Shown here one piece after another: positions 34,939 to 45,167 of a stretch of 64,000 nucleotides of DNA. Under the pieces are notes generated by a model, which saw nothing but the letters and a program-made list of their open reading frames with translations, did not search any database and was not told the origin of the DNA. This DNA is from Nematopogon swammerdamellus (taxonomy: Eukaryota; Arthropoda; Insecta; Lepidoptera; Adelidae), in the NCBI GenBank assembly GCA_946902875.1, contig OX336343.1, forward strand, positions 7,119,754 to 7,183,753, in the 5' to 3' direction. The position numbers and the translations under genes were made by a program. Within the stretch, counting starts at the first letter, position 1. Every line of letters begins with the position of its first letter.

Positions 34939-35906
34939 CTGGCTGCAGCAGCATGGGTCGGGAGAGCACAACGCCGGCGGTGTTGGCGGCGCCGCACCGC
35001 AGCACGGCGCTGCCGGCTTCCAGCAGCAACTTGCGAGCCGCCAGCACCAGCCTGCCGTCACTCAGCATATAGAAACTCACTAACCTGGCTGCAGCAGCAT
35101 TGGTCGGGAGAGCACAATGCCGGCGATGTTGGCGGCGCGGCACCGCAGGACGGCGCTGCTACCGGCGTCCAGCAGCGACTTGCGAGCCGCCAGCACCAGC
35201 CTGCCGTCACTCAGCATATATAAACACAATAACCCGGCTGCAGCAGCATGGGTCGGGAGAGCACAACACCGGCGGTGTTGGCGGCGTGACACCGCAGCAC
35301 GGCGCTGCCGGCGTCCAGCAGCGACTTGCGAGCCGCCAGCACCAGCCTGCCGTCACTCAGCACATATAAACACACTAACCTGGTTGCAGCAGCATGGGTC
35401 GGGAGAGCACAATGCCGGCGATGTTGGCGGCGCGGCACCGCAGCACGGCGCTGCCGGCTTCCAGCAGCACAGCAACTTGCGAGCCGCCAGCACCAGCCTG
35501 CCGTCACTCAGCACATATAAACACACTAACCTGGCTGCAGTAGCATGAGTCGGGAGAGCACGACGCCCGCGGTGTTGGCGGCGCGGCGCTGCGGGCGTCC
35601 AGCAGCGACTTGCGAGCCGCCAGCACCAGCCTGCCGTCACTCAGCATATATAAAGACACTAACCTGGCTGCAGCAGCATGGGTCGGGAGAGCACGACGCC
35701 GGCGGTGTTGGCGACGCGGCGCTGCGGGCGTCCAGCAGCGACTTGCGACCCGCCAGCACCAGCCTGCCGTCACTGAGCATATATAAAGACACTAACCTGG
35801 CTGCAGCAGCATGGGTCGGGAGAGCACGACGCCGGCGGTGTTGGCGGCGCGGCGCTGCGGGCGTCCAGCAGCGACTTGCGAGCCGCCAGCATCAGCCTGC
35901 CGTCAC
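34939..35906 (-). repeat. Seven tandem copies of the Ig1b exon with 5' splice sites
   Basis: In transcription order the copies follow exon 35930-36063 and end at 35797, 35664, 35531, 35380, 35234, 35085 and 34939. Each ends CTGCAGCCAG|GTT or a close variant, a conserved splice donor. Spacers of about 24 bases end in GCTGAG. The last three copies keep the frame LSDGRLVLAARK...C-x-A-AN-x-AG, with small amino-acid changes. The first three share a 13-base deletion that removes the Ig cysteine frame, and the fourth has a small shifting insertion. They lack the CCACAG acceptor of the first exon; CTGAG|T would be an in-phase substitute. They may be alternative exons or a decaying exon-derived satellite. 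Confidence 0.85.
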
Positions 35907-35929
35907 TCAGCATATATAAAGACACAAAC

Positions 35930-36063
35930 CTGGCTGCAGCAGCATGGGTCGGGAGAGCACGACGCCGGCGGTGTTGGCGGCGCGGCACCGCAGCACGGCG
36001 CTGCCGGCGTCCAGCAGCGACTTGCGCGCCGCCAGCACCAGCCTGCCGTCACTCAGCACGTGC
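35930..36063 (-). CDS. Dscam-like gene, exon encoding second half of Ig domain 1
   Basis: The exon starts after GTTCCACAG and ends CTGCAGCCAG|GTTTGTG. It is 134 bases and phase-compatible with the 44776-45041 exon: that exon ends CTGAG and this begins GCACGTG, giving Leu-Arg-His-Val. It encodes RHVLSDGRLVL, then LRCRAANTAG with the second Ig cysteine, then VVLSRPMLLQP. The order (xxLPNGxLxL ... C-x-A-x-N-x-x-G) is the usual second half of an Ig domain, and it resembles Ig1 of Dscam proteins, which are neuronal cell-surface adhesion and self-recognition receptors. Seven more copies of most of this exon follow downstream. The next coding exon was not found in the window. The paralog cannot be fixed. 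Confidence 0.75.
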
Positions 36064-36835
36064 CTGTGGAACGCCAAGTCAAACTCTTTATCACGAAATG
36101 GTGGAGTGGTCGGTAAGAACATTTCCACGTAGATATATGATTGTGCGTGCATCCCTCGCGGACATAATGCGGACTACTAAATTCCCTAGGGTTTGGAGCG
36201 ATCCCCTTTTGTATAAACCCCTCTTCATCTCTATTTATTTATCCTTGAATGTACATGTAAATCGGCTCGCTATTCGACCCGCTGAGAATGCTTAATTAGG
36301 TACGTGGGTAATTTATCTAAATTATTGAATCCGGGTTCGCTCCCCGAATGGCGAAGTGCCGAAGTTTCGCCGGCCGATTTTCACACTGTTTAATTTTTAC
36401 ACCCGCGCCAACTTTCGAACTAACTCGGCGCAACAATTCACAACTCGCATAAAAAGCGTTATCGATCTTCATAATTCGCGGGAGTTGCCGGCGCGGTGGC
36501 GGCGCGCGGCGGAGCAGGCTAGCGAACGTGCCGCTCCCCAATGCGGTGGTGCCGCCCCCACCCGACCGCTCCGCTCGTAAATATGTCCGGAGTCCGAAGT
36601 TCGCAGTCCGGACGGAATGACTCGCCTCGAAGCTAATTAATAGTGCCGCTCGATCAAGCCGGCGCGGCTTAGAAATTAGGAAAGTTTGGGCGATTTATTT
36701 AATAGACATGTCGTCGACACACGGCGGTGGCACGGAGGACTCCCCACGCCACAGAGCTTCCAAGGAAAAACTAGATTTGACAAAAATATATAAATATATT
36801 AAAAGTATAAGTAAACATGAAAATAAACATAAAAC
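36064..36835. other. Intron of the Dscam-like gene; GC-rich patch
   Basis: 36480-36580 is GC-rich. ORFs there are low-complexity. No repeat family was recognised in this stretch. Confidence 0.4.
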
Positions 36836-37096
36836 TGCATCTCTCCCCGTGCATGTCGTAAAATACCGTATATAAGGGCGACAGGCTAGCCACCTCTCAC
36901 CTTGGCACGGTCCTTCCACCGAGTCTTCTAGCAGGTGGGTATTCGTGCCTTACTTTCTGCTTGATAGTTATCTTGTCCTAATACTTTCCTAAATGTCGTG
37001 GTCGGTGGTGTGCTGTAATTTACAAGATTACTTGCAGTACAACACTGACTACTCTCCTTACCCCGATTGTCGTAATACAGCGTGTGGTATGTACGA
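36836..37096 (+). mobile_element. Retroposon family C (TATG-tailed)
   Basis: Sense orientation: GCATCTCTCCCCGTGCATGT, AGGGCGACAGGCTAGCCACC, CCTTGGCACGGTCCTTCCAC, GTCGTGGTCGGTGGTGTGCT, ending CAGCGTGTGGTATGTACG. Compare the reverse copies at 23208 and 26806. Confidence 0.85.
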
Positions 37097-37481
37097 AAAG
37101 TGTAATACTTTATGAATAATAAATTATGAAAGGGCTTATATTTCAACCTTTTAAACTTTCATCGGTTAAATACAAAGGTTCGTGCTGAATTCGTAACAGA
37201 ATCACACTACACCAGAAGCGTTGAGAAGTACATAAATTATCTCTCGCCTACACGTCTGTACGTACAGTGTACAGAATGTAAGTACCTACGCTACGAGGCA
37301 CCTTACGAGTGAAATCTCCATAGCGACGCCTTGAAAGTTACAGCATTTAGGTGAACTTCAAATAATTCCATTTCAGATGTTCATTTTGAAATAGAATAAA
37401 TTCAATTTTCCTTTGAAATGAAAGGCGCGAGGTCTGCGTAGTTGGTAGCGCCCGAACTAACGTAGAAGGTGGAATTTTCCG

Positions 37482-37505
37482 CCCCCCCCCCCCCCCCCCC
37501 CCCCC
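37482..37505 (+). repeat. C24 homopolymer
   Basis: Twenty-four consecutive C followed by TTCCCCGCCCGCCGGCGGCG. It is the longest such run in the window. Confidence 0.95.
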
Positions 37506-38111
37506 TTCCCCGCCCGCCGGCGGCGCACTCTCGCAACTTGCTCAGCTTCTCTTCACCAACTCGAGCCAATTTATTTGTGTCGGCCTCGATACAAAAGCCT
37601 TATTAAAATTACACAAGTTCGGTGCTTCAGGAGCGGCGCGATCCAACTTTATTTTTCTCTTCGAGTCCGAGGATATGAAAGTTGTAAGCCCTCGGGCCCG
37701 GTCGGGAAATACATCAGGCGAATAAATAAATATGGACTCCGGTTAGTGAGCTCCTAACTTTTTATGTTGCCCGGGGCATAATATTTTGTGTACGGAGGCG
37801 CCGCGCGTTTAAAATATTTTAAATATTTAAAAAAGAATGTGCTCCTTTGTCCCGTTAACTGAGTCAACGGTTCGGAGGAACAAAAGTTACGTCTGAAAAA
37901 CATAAAAAGTTGTATTAGAAGATAAAAATTCAATCTCAGTTGATTAGGAACAAAGAGGCCAACATCCTGGAACATTTTTTAGGCTAAATTAGCTAACGAA
38001 CCGCGAGAAACCTTACTTAATTTTCTACGTTGTAGGAAGGAGCTCCGCGAAATAGGCGACACCAAAGCTCTGAAGTCGACACCATGTCAGTGCGTTAGAT
38101 CCTCTATTTCT
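37506..38111. other. No gene recognised
   Basis: 37510-37760 is fairly GC-rich. Short ORFs are without domains. Confidence 0.4.
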
Positions 38112-38830
38112 AACCCCCGACGCAAAGGGAAGGGTGTTATAAGTTTGACTCCTCCGTCTGTCTGTGTTTGTGTGTCTGTGGCATCGCAGCTCCCAAACGG
38201 ATGGGCCGATTTCGATTAAGTTTTATTTTTTTAATTAGAATGCTGGTTTAACCGGGATGGTTCTTAGCTATGTTTGATGAAGATCAGGTCAGCAGATGCC
38301 ACGATAATCGACACGTTTCCTAGCAGCAAAGGGATCTCTGCTGCATAATGAAAATGTATTACAATTTCACTCTTCGCCTTTAAGTAAATAAACGGAAATT
38401 ATTACAAAACTATTTTATGTATAGCATGGACGGCCTAACCTGAGGCCGCACACACATGCATTTCTCTAATACAAATGCTTGACATGCGCATAATCATGGC
38501 CTGAGCACTACTACACTCGCAGAATTGTATGCTCACCGTCATGCGTGAATGTATTTGTACGCCTCAGGTTAGAACGAACGACGTATACTTGTAACCTTAA
38601 TTACCTAACGTAACCTAACTTAACGTTTAATTACGTCTCTTAAAAAGCTTGAAATAAAAGTTTAATTGCAAATTTAATAAACCTCCGACACATCAAAACT
38701 CTCAAAAAATTTAATTAAAGGCGTCGGGGGACCGCTTTGTAAAAAGAACTCGGTCCGCGGCGCCTTTAATTAACTAAGCTCAAATATATTATTTTCTTCA
38801 TCCAATTTTTGGAGTTTCCGGCATCTTAGT
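38112..38830 (+). mobile_element. CCCCGAC composite element interrupted by a MITE
   Basis: The left part (38112-38300) has CCCCCGACGCAAAGGGAAGG and CAAACGGATGGGCCGATTTC. The right foldback part lies at about 38640-38830 (GGCGTCGGGGGACCGC and GGCGCCTTTAATTAACTAAG). Between them, 38438-38577 is bounded by inverted CTAACCTGAGGCCG and CGCCTCAGGTTAG, probably a MITE inserted into the element. Confidence 0.6.
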
Positions 38831-38925
38831 GCCAATAGTCCGACTTGTTCCCGCCCAGGGTCCTCCCAGGAAAAAGAACAAGGTGTACAATAAGATGTTA
38901 TACATAAGTATTTTGGAGCTCTGGT

Positions 38926-41457
38926 CTATTGATCTTCTGTTTGATTTAATTCTTCCAAATATCCACTCATAAATTTCGACATAATTTTTGTGGTATGTAT
39001 AGCCGCCTGCTTCTGTAAAATTTCCATCTTTATATCCGCCTTCAAAATATCTATATATTTTTGTGCAGTTTTTGAAATAATTCCGGTGGTACCAATAACA
39101 ATAGGAATAATTTTGCACGTTGTGCTCCACAGTCTTTCCACTTCAAATTTGAGGGCATAATATTTTGATAATTTTTCTGCTTCCTTTTCCATAATGTTGT
39201 AATCTGAGGGCACGGTTACATCAATGAGATAGGTTTTATTTTTCAATGTATCTATATATATCAAATCTGGTCTATTGTTTGGTATTGCAAGGTCGGTAGT
39301 TACTGGTAGTTCCCAGATAATTTTGCTAGACTCGTTTTCAATTACATGTGGTTCATTTAAGGGACATTGCCACCAAAATTTGGTTGTTTGAAATTGATGT
39401 TTCTTTCTCAGGCACCAATACACATATTTTACGAGATTGTTGTGCCTTTTAACGTACAGAGGTTGTACCAAAATTTTACAACCTGATATAATGTGCATTA
39501 CGGTTTCGTCACGTTCACTGCACAAGCGACATTTACCGTCGACCTATCGTTTGAGTAAATCTCTTTCAAACTGTTTTGTGATAATTGCCTGGTCTTGTAT
39601 TGCAAATATCTGGGATTCTAATTTGGGGGTCGTTGGATTTTTTTTAAGCCATGTAAATGATTTCTGATAGTCAGTATTAGTATGCGCCAGGATTTGGTTA
39701 AATATCTGACCGTGAATGGGCTTCATCTTCCACTTTTCTTTATTGATGAGTATTTGGTATTTAAGTATTATATTTTCATCTTCAGTAGGATCCGAAAGAT
39801 TCAAGTCAGCTCTAAATGTTTCACCTTCTTTTTGTATGCTATGAATGGTCTTTCTATTGTCATGTGACTTTATGGTCTCCATAATGCAGTCACATCCTAT
39901 TTTTATGTACATTTCAAATTTAATAGTAATACGTTTATACAAATCTTCCATATTGAGTAGTCCCCGTCCTCCCTCGTGAACTGGTAGATATAATCGTTGC
40001 ACGTCAGACTTTTGTTGGTGTGCTTGGTAAATATTGAAAAGCTTTCTTGTTTTAACATCAATTTTCTTCAGCTCACTGACGTTATAATTGATAACATTAA
40101 ATGTGTATAATAAAACTGGAGCAGCATAGCTGTTAATTGCTTTAATAGTATTTCTAGCGTTAAGTTTAGATTTTAGAATTCTTCTTGTCCTTTTAAAATA
40201 TAAATTTGTTTTGTCTTCTTTGACTTGATTGTGGTCAATTTCTCCATTTTCACAAATTCCCAAATATTTGTATTTCTTTCCATCTTCCAAGGGTAAGAAT
40301 TTATTTCCGTCTAACAGTATGTGTGCCTCTCCAGCGATGTTTGTTCTCTTTCCGCATTTCAATTCTAATACGTTGCATTTATCTAACCCAAACTCCATTC
40401 CAATATTTCTTGTAAATATTTCAACTGTATCAATCAGTGTCGCCATCTCGTATTTGTTTTTTGCATACAATTTAATATCATCCATATACATTAAGTGATT
40501 AAACGTTTGCCCATTCTTTAGTTTGTATCCGGTCCTATTGTATTTGTTCAGCATTGAAGATAAGGGATTGAGGCAGAGGCAAAATATAATTGGAGAAAGG
40601 GAGTCCCCTTGGTAGATGCCTCTGTTGATTTTTATTGGTTTTGTGTTAATTGTGCATTTCGCACTCGACGCTGTCATAAGGACTTGCCATTTTCTCATGA
40701 CTTTGATTATGAGATTGATTATATTTTCTGGACATTTATAAATTTTCAGGATATGTAAGATCCACTCATGTGGAACTGAATCATACGCTTTTTTGTAGTC
40801 TATCCAGGTCATATTTAAATTTTTCTTATTTTGTTGAGCATCTTCTAGAATTGTTTTATTGAGTATCAGATGATCTTTGCATCCTCGAGACCGTTTTCTG
40901 CAGCCTCGTTGATGTGGCGCCATTATATCATTTTTCTGACAGTGTTTATATAATTCTTCATATAGAATTGAAGTTAATAATTTATACATGGTTGGTAAGC
41001 ATGCAATAGGTCGCCAATTTTTCGCGTATTTGCTATCTGTGTTTTTCGGGATCAATGTAACTAAACCAGTTACAAACCATGATTCAATTTCTTCGTCATT
41101 ACTAAGAATTTTGTTGAAGCTGTTTAAAATGTAAGGATGTGCTGTAGTAAAATACTTAAGATAGTAATTATGCAATTTGTCTATTCCAGGAGATTTCCAG
41201 TTCTTTATTTGTTTTACACTGTCCATAAATTGTAATTCATTAATTTTTTCAATGTGCGACTGCGCCTGAATATTTATTTCATCTTCAATATTTTGCAGCC
41301 AATTCTTTTCTCTATTAACTGGCACTGGCTTACTAAAAATGTTACTCCAAAATGTCTCAATTTCGTCTTGAGTTGGCATCTCAGTAGGCATTACGTCTTT
41401 ATCAAACATTTTTCTATAGAAATGATGTTCATTTCCTTTAAATAATCTATTTTCATT

Positions 41458-41460
<3 letters not shown>
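38926..41460 (-). pseudogene. R4/Dong-like LINE: reverse transcriptase plus restriction-like endonuclease
   Basis: On the minus strand one frame runs from the (TA)n tract to 38926, interrupted only by one stop codon at 39544-39546. RT motifs: GIDKLHNYYLKYF, TWIDYKKAYDSVPHEW (motif A), GIYQGDSLSPI (motif B) and LMYMDDIKLYAK (catalytic YMDD). After the stop comes a CCHC knuckle, C-x2-C-x8-H-x4-C (CRLCSERDETVMHIISGC). Then RPDLIYIDTLKNKTYLIDV, the PD...D pattern of a restriction-like endonuclease. This order fits R2/R4-group LINEs, and the TA-repeat neighbour points to the R4/Dong type. The N-terminal region is missing, so the copy is 5'-truncated at the TA tract. A 3' UTR may run to about 38818. 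The intact RT frame suggests it is fairly young. Confidence 0.88.

Positions 41461-41492
<32 letters not shown>
41461..41492. repeat. (TA)n tract between two R4/Dong-like LINEs
   Basis: About 15 TA units. The 5' side of the minus-strand LINE ends at its left edge, and a plus-strand LINE copy starts at its right edge. R4/Dong elements are known to favour such simple repeats as targets. Confidence 0.9.
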
Positions 41493-41493
<1 letters not shown>

Positions 41494-41757
41494 CCTCACT
41501 AGGAAGGAAAATGAAAAACTTACTAAATACTACGCACTAAAAATTGAGGTCCAAAGATTGTGGAATACAAGAGTCGAAATTGTCCCAATAGTTATTGGCA
41601 CTACTGGAATAATAAATAAAACTGCAGAGAAACATATAAAAACTTTAGACGCTGGTATAAAATTAGAAATACTCCAACAACAGGCTGCAATTGAAACTAC
41701 AAAAATAATTACGAAATTTCTAACTGGAATTTTACCACCTGACAGTGATGATTAATA
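41493..41757 (+). pseudogene. R4/Dong-like LINE C-terminal fragment, plus strand
   Basis: It reads EKLTKYYALKIEVQRLWN, IVPIVIGTTGIINKTAEKHI, LEILQQQAAIETTKIITKFL and a stop after DSDD. It aligns with the end of the minus-strand element (KYYALKFEVERLW, IIPIVIGTTGIISKTAQ), but differs at many positions. It is therefore a second insertion of the family, not a local inverted duplication. It is 5'-truncated at the (TA)n tract. A Helitron begins nine bases after its stop region. Confidence 0.88.
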
Positions 41758-41765
41758 GATAATAA

Positions 41766-43923
41766 TCTATACATATAATAAAATCGTTAAATTAATAATC
41801 TCTCTTTGTCTGTACGCACATCACGCAAAAACCACTGAACGGAATTTGACGAAACTTTGTATAGTGACAGAGTATATCACGGATTAACATAATAAACAAA
41901 AAAATATAATAAAAATTAAAATTATTATAAAATTTAAATGACAAGTTGACAACGGAGAACTGTCATCTCGACGTGAGCTGGCCGGTGACAAAATGTTTGA
42001 TAAATAAAAAATAAAAAAAATTTAAGTCGAATGTCGCTGTCATTGGTGCAATTTATATTTCTGTTGCCCGCGGCATCGCTAGCGTGAAATTCGTATTAAA
42101 AAAAAAGTAAGTAACTAAAGGCGGAGCCGAAGGCGGATCTGCGCTCACGTAAACGATATTCTTTCTCGATGAAAGTAACTAAGGGCGAGGCGGAAGTCGG
42201 AGCTGACTTCAGGAAGAAAAAAAACCATTCTTTCTTGAATGAAGTAAGTAACTATGGGCAGGCCGCAGGCCGAGCTGCGTTCAGGAAGAAGCTAAACCAT
42301 CTTGAGGAAAGTAAGTAACTAAGGCGAGGCCGAAGGCCGAGCTACGTTCTGATAAATAATAAACCATCTCGGAGAAAGCGAGTAACTAGGGCGAGGCCGA
42401 AGGCCGAGCTGCGTTCAGGAAGAAGCTGAACCATCTTGAAGAAAGTAAGTAACTAAGGCGAGGCCGAAGGCCGAGCTACATTCTTATAAATAATAAACCA
42501 TATCGAAGAAAGCAATTAACTAAGGGCGAGGCCGAAGGGCGAGCTGCGTTCAGAAAGAAGCTAAACCATATTGAAGAAAGTAAGTAACTAAGGCGAGGCC
42601 GAAGGCCGAGCTTCGTTCTGATAAATAATAAACCATCTCGAAGAAAGGAAGTAACTAAGGGCAAGGCCGAGGGCCGAGCTGCGTTCAGGAAAAAGCTAAA
42701 CCATCTTGAAGAAAGTGAGTAACTAAGGCGAGGCCGAAGGCCGAGCTACATTCTGATAAATAATAAAACATCTTGAAGAAAGCAAGTAAATAAGGGCGAG
42801 GCCGAAGGCCGAGCTGCATTCGGGAAGAAGCTAAACCATCTCGAAGAAAGCAAGTAACTAAGGGCTAGGCCGAAGGCCGAGCTGCGTTCAGGAAGAAGGT
42901 AAACCTTCTTGAAGAAAGTAAGTAACTAAGGCGAGGCCGAAGGCCGAGCTGCGTTCTGGATGAAGCTAAACCATCTCGAATAAAGTAGGTAACTAAGCGA
43001 TTCCACGCTTCTGACGGCAAACATACCGTGCATCCTAAAACCTTGCGGTTATTCCCGGCTGGATGGCAAGAGGCCCGATGGTATCACCTTAGTTCCATGG
43101 GCCAAGGGTAGGTCTTTGATGTGGGACGCCATTTGTGTTCTCACATTGGCTCCAAGTCACGTTCGGGCATCTTCAAGACCGGCCGGCGCGGCCGAGGCCT
43201 GGGCGGACAGCCTCAAACGCCATAAATATTATAGATATATAATTCAAGATTTCGAATTTGTTGCGTTTGCGGTTGAAACCCTCGGTCCGTGGAGCAGTCA
43301 TTGAAGCCAAAAGCTTCTTGAAGAGGCTTGGGTCTCTGCTGGTGGACGCAACTGGTGTCCCGCAATCAAGGGCCTACTTCATTCAAACGGTAAGCTTTGC
43401 CATCCAGCGGGGTAATGCCGCAAGTGTTCTAGGAACATTTGAAAACGCCCCTTTTATGATAGTTATTTTAATGTTTGTTAGGTAGGTTTTAATTATTTAG
43501 TTATTAATATTACTTTTTTATATTTTTATTAAATAAATAGATGGAGTAAACGATATTATATGCTATCGAAGAAAGGAAGTCATTTAAGGCGAGGCCCGAA
43601 GGCAGAAGAGGGTTTTTGGTTTACCTGAACGCAGCTCGGCCTTCGGCCTCGCCCTTAGTTACTTACTTTCTTCGAGAAGGTTTATCGTCTTCCTGAACGC
43701 AGCTCGGCCTTCGGCCTCGCCCTTAGTTACTTACTTTCTTCGTGAAGGTTTATTGTCTTCAAGGATGCAGCTGGGCCTTCGGCCTCGCCGTTAGTTGCTT
43801 ACTTTATTTGAGAAGATTTATCGTTTACCTGAACGCAGCTCGGCCTTCGGCCTCGCCCTTAGTTACTTAGATTCTTCTTTGAAATACGAATTTCACGCGA
43901 GCGAAGCCGCGGGCAACAGCTAG
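41766..43923 (+). mobile_element. Helitron, non-autonomous, 2.16 kb
   Basis: It begins A|TCTATACATATAATAAAAT and ends GCCGCGGGCAACAGCTAG|T, fitting the TC...CTRR rule and A/T insertion site. Near the 5' end are GTCTGTACGCACATCACGC and AACCACTGAACGGAATTTG, common in lepidopteran Helitrons. Inside are about 13 direct copies of a 60-68-bp unit (GCGAGGCCGAAGGCCGAGCT, 42100-43000). About 4 copies lie in reverse at 43620-43870. The internal GTGAAATTCGTATT-type ends at 42088 and 43890 are also inverted. A LINE fragment lies between at 43010-43545. No Rep/helicase ORF is present. Confidence 0.85.
43010..43545 (+). pseudogene. LINE C-terminal fragment carried inside the Helitron
   Basis: One frame reads KRPDGITLVPWAKGRSLMWD, LTLAPSHVRAS, FEFVAFAVETLGPWSS, KSFLKRLGSLLVDATGVPQS and FAIQRGNAASVLGTF. 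The RPD...WD spacing suggests a restriction-like endonuclease (PD-x12-14-D). A Ser-His/stop region near 43305 marks decay. Shorter relatives are at 17655, 48720 and 60960. It was either captured by the Helitron or inserted into it later. Confidence 0.7.
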
Positions 43924-44639
43924 TATATAATATAACTCAAGATTGATCGGTGGGCCCGTCTTCTATCTTGGGAGGCACTCGAGCGAGGACGGGTGGCAGA
44001 CCGGCGAGTACAAATGGTGTATCGCCGACGACTCCGGAAAATGCGGAAGGATAAAGTTATATATATATATATATATATATATCAAAAAAATTTTTAGGGT
44101 TGTCGGGTTTTTTTTTATTTGTAATTTAACTTTTAATGCGCTGCGAGGAGAGAACTATCAGAAGCGTTCTGTCACTGAACGAGTACGCGCGACGCGTGCT
44201 GGCGAAGATTTTGGGGACGGAGGGGCTCAGACACTGCAGTATTACGCACCTCACGGTTCGTAACGGTGGAGTTGGACGGGCTACTCACAACCCTAAAATC
44301 AGAGCCGACATCGAGGCATTGGTGGTGGGAGTAAAATCAGGTGCCACTCTACACACGCTCCTGCAGCTCAGCGAAATCTACCCAACTTTACTACAGCCGT
44401 ACATAATTCTACCAACCACAAATTGCCCCTGAATCATGGGTTCCTTCCTTCGTACAGATTTCATTAATAATAATTACTGCAGAGGAAGCGATCTAGGGCG
44501 CTTCTAACCACTGCCCCGATCTGTTCATCGGATCTAATTTGTGGTCGGATCGGTGAGTAGATAAAATTAGTAGTAATGGATAGAAAGAACTGTGTTTACC
44601 TACGTGGGATGGTTTTGTTTAATTTGTTTTATAAGCACA
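43924..44639 (+). other. Unassigned; ORF fragments and a (TA)n tract
   Basis: 43945-44055 reads as Arg-rich IDRWARLLSWEALERGRV in one frame, possibly a LINE tail. (TA)n at 44056-44083. A 98-codon open frame at 44136-44432 (CEERTIRSVLSLNEYARRVL ... LVVGVKSGATLHTLLQL) ends at a stop. I do not recognise it. Confidence 0.35.
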
Positions 44640-44740
44640 CGCTCCGACCAACCAATATCACCTCCGAGAAGGTAGGTGCCATACCGAAGACTTCCATTTG
44701 GATTGCTGGCTATCTAGAGGAGAACACAGCCGAAATACAA
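44640..44740 (-). mobile_element. SINE family B fragment, minus strand
   Basis: GCTCCGACCAACCAATATCA, CCTCCGAGAAGGTAGGTGCC and CTAGAGGAGAACACAGCCGA match the body of 31785-32199 in reverse. It lies 36 bases downstream of the Ig exon donor at 44776. Confidence 0.85.
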
Positions 44741-44775
44741 TAAAATACGAAATAGAAATAAAATGTATCGTATAC

Positions 44776-45041
44776 CTCAGTCCTGGTATAGTGGTGAGCG
44801 TGAGCCCGTCCGCGGTGATCCAGTCGAGTGTGGGCGGTGGGTCGGCGTGCGCGCGGCACTCGGCGTGCGCGCCGCGCGTCGCCGCCCACAGCAGGCGCGC
44901 GGGCGGCTCGCGCGTGAACTGCGGCCGCTTTCCCGCGCCCGCCCCCGCGCCCGCCCCACTCTCCGCGCCGCCCTCGCCAGCGGCGGCCGCCGACAGCGTC
45001 GCTAGCAGCGATATGTAACCTGCCGACAACACAATCATCAT
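44776..45041 (-). CDS. Dscam-like gene, exon with signal peptide and first half of Ig domain 1
   Basis: On the minus strand it starts MMIVLSAGYISLLATLSAAA, a good signal peptide. A Gly/Ala-rich stretch follows, then the Ig strand FTREPPARLLWAATRGAHAE with the first Ig cysteine in HAECRAHADPPP. Then LDW (the Ig tryptophan), ITADGLTLTTIPGL and a donor CTGAG|GTATAC. It resembles Dscam Ig1 (PPxxxxFSNxxGxxxxCxxxGxPxPxxxW...DGxxxxxVPGLR). The exon is strongly GC-rich in AT-rich DNA. An internal acceptor TTGTCGGCAG|G at about 45018 is also possible, in which case the signal peptide would be on another exon. It joins in phase to 35930-36063, leaving an intron of about 8.7 kb. Confidence 0.75.
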
Positions 45042-45104
45042 AATCTACTCGGCCTAACCAAGAAAATAAACACATATAAAATCAATTCTATTTTTTTTTC
45101 TACG

Positions 45105-45167
45105 TAATCACCACAGAGCATCAAATACCTACCGCGCAGGGGCGCGCGCATTTGATGCTCTGTGGTA
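45105..45167. repeat. Inverted repeat with 17-bp perfect arms
   Basis: ACCACAGAGCATCAAAT and ATTTGATGCTCTGTGGT flank a GC-rich loop of about 24 bases (ACCTACCGCGCAGGGGCGCG...). It is immediately 3' of the mariner relic on its sense strand. Confidence 0.9.

Noticed and set aside
35100..36295. Plus-strand Ala/Arg/His-rich ORFs across the exon array
   Set aside because: Antisense shadows of the Ig exon copies; no domain, and the minus strand explains the repeat.
44698..45018. Plus-strand Ala/Pro/Arg-rich ORFs at 44.7-45.0 kb
   Set aside because: Antisense of the GC-rich Ig exon; the minus frame has Ig residues and matching splice phases.
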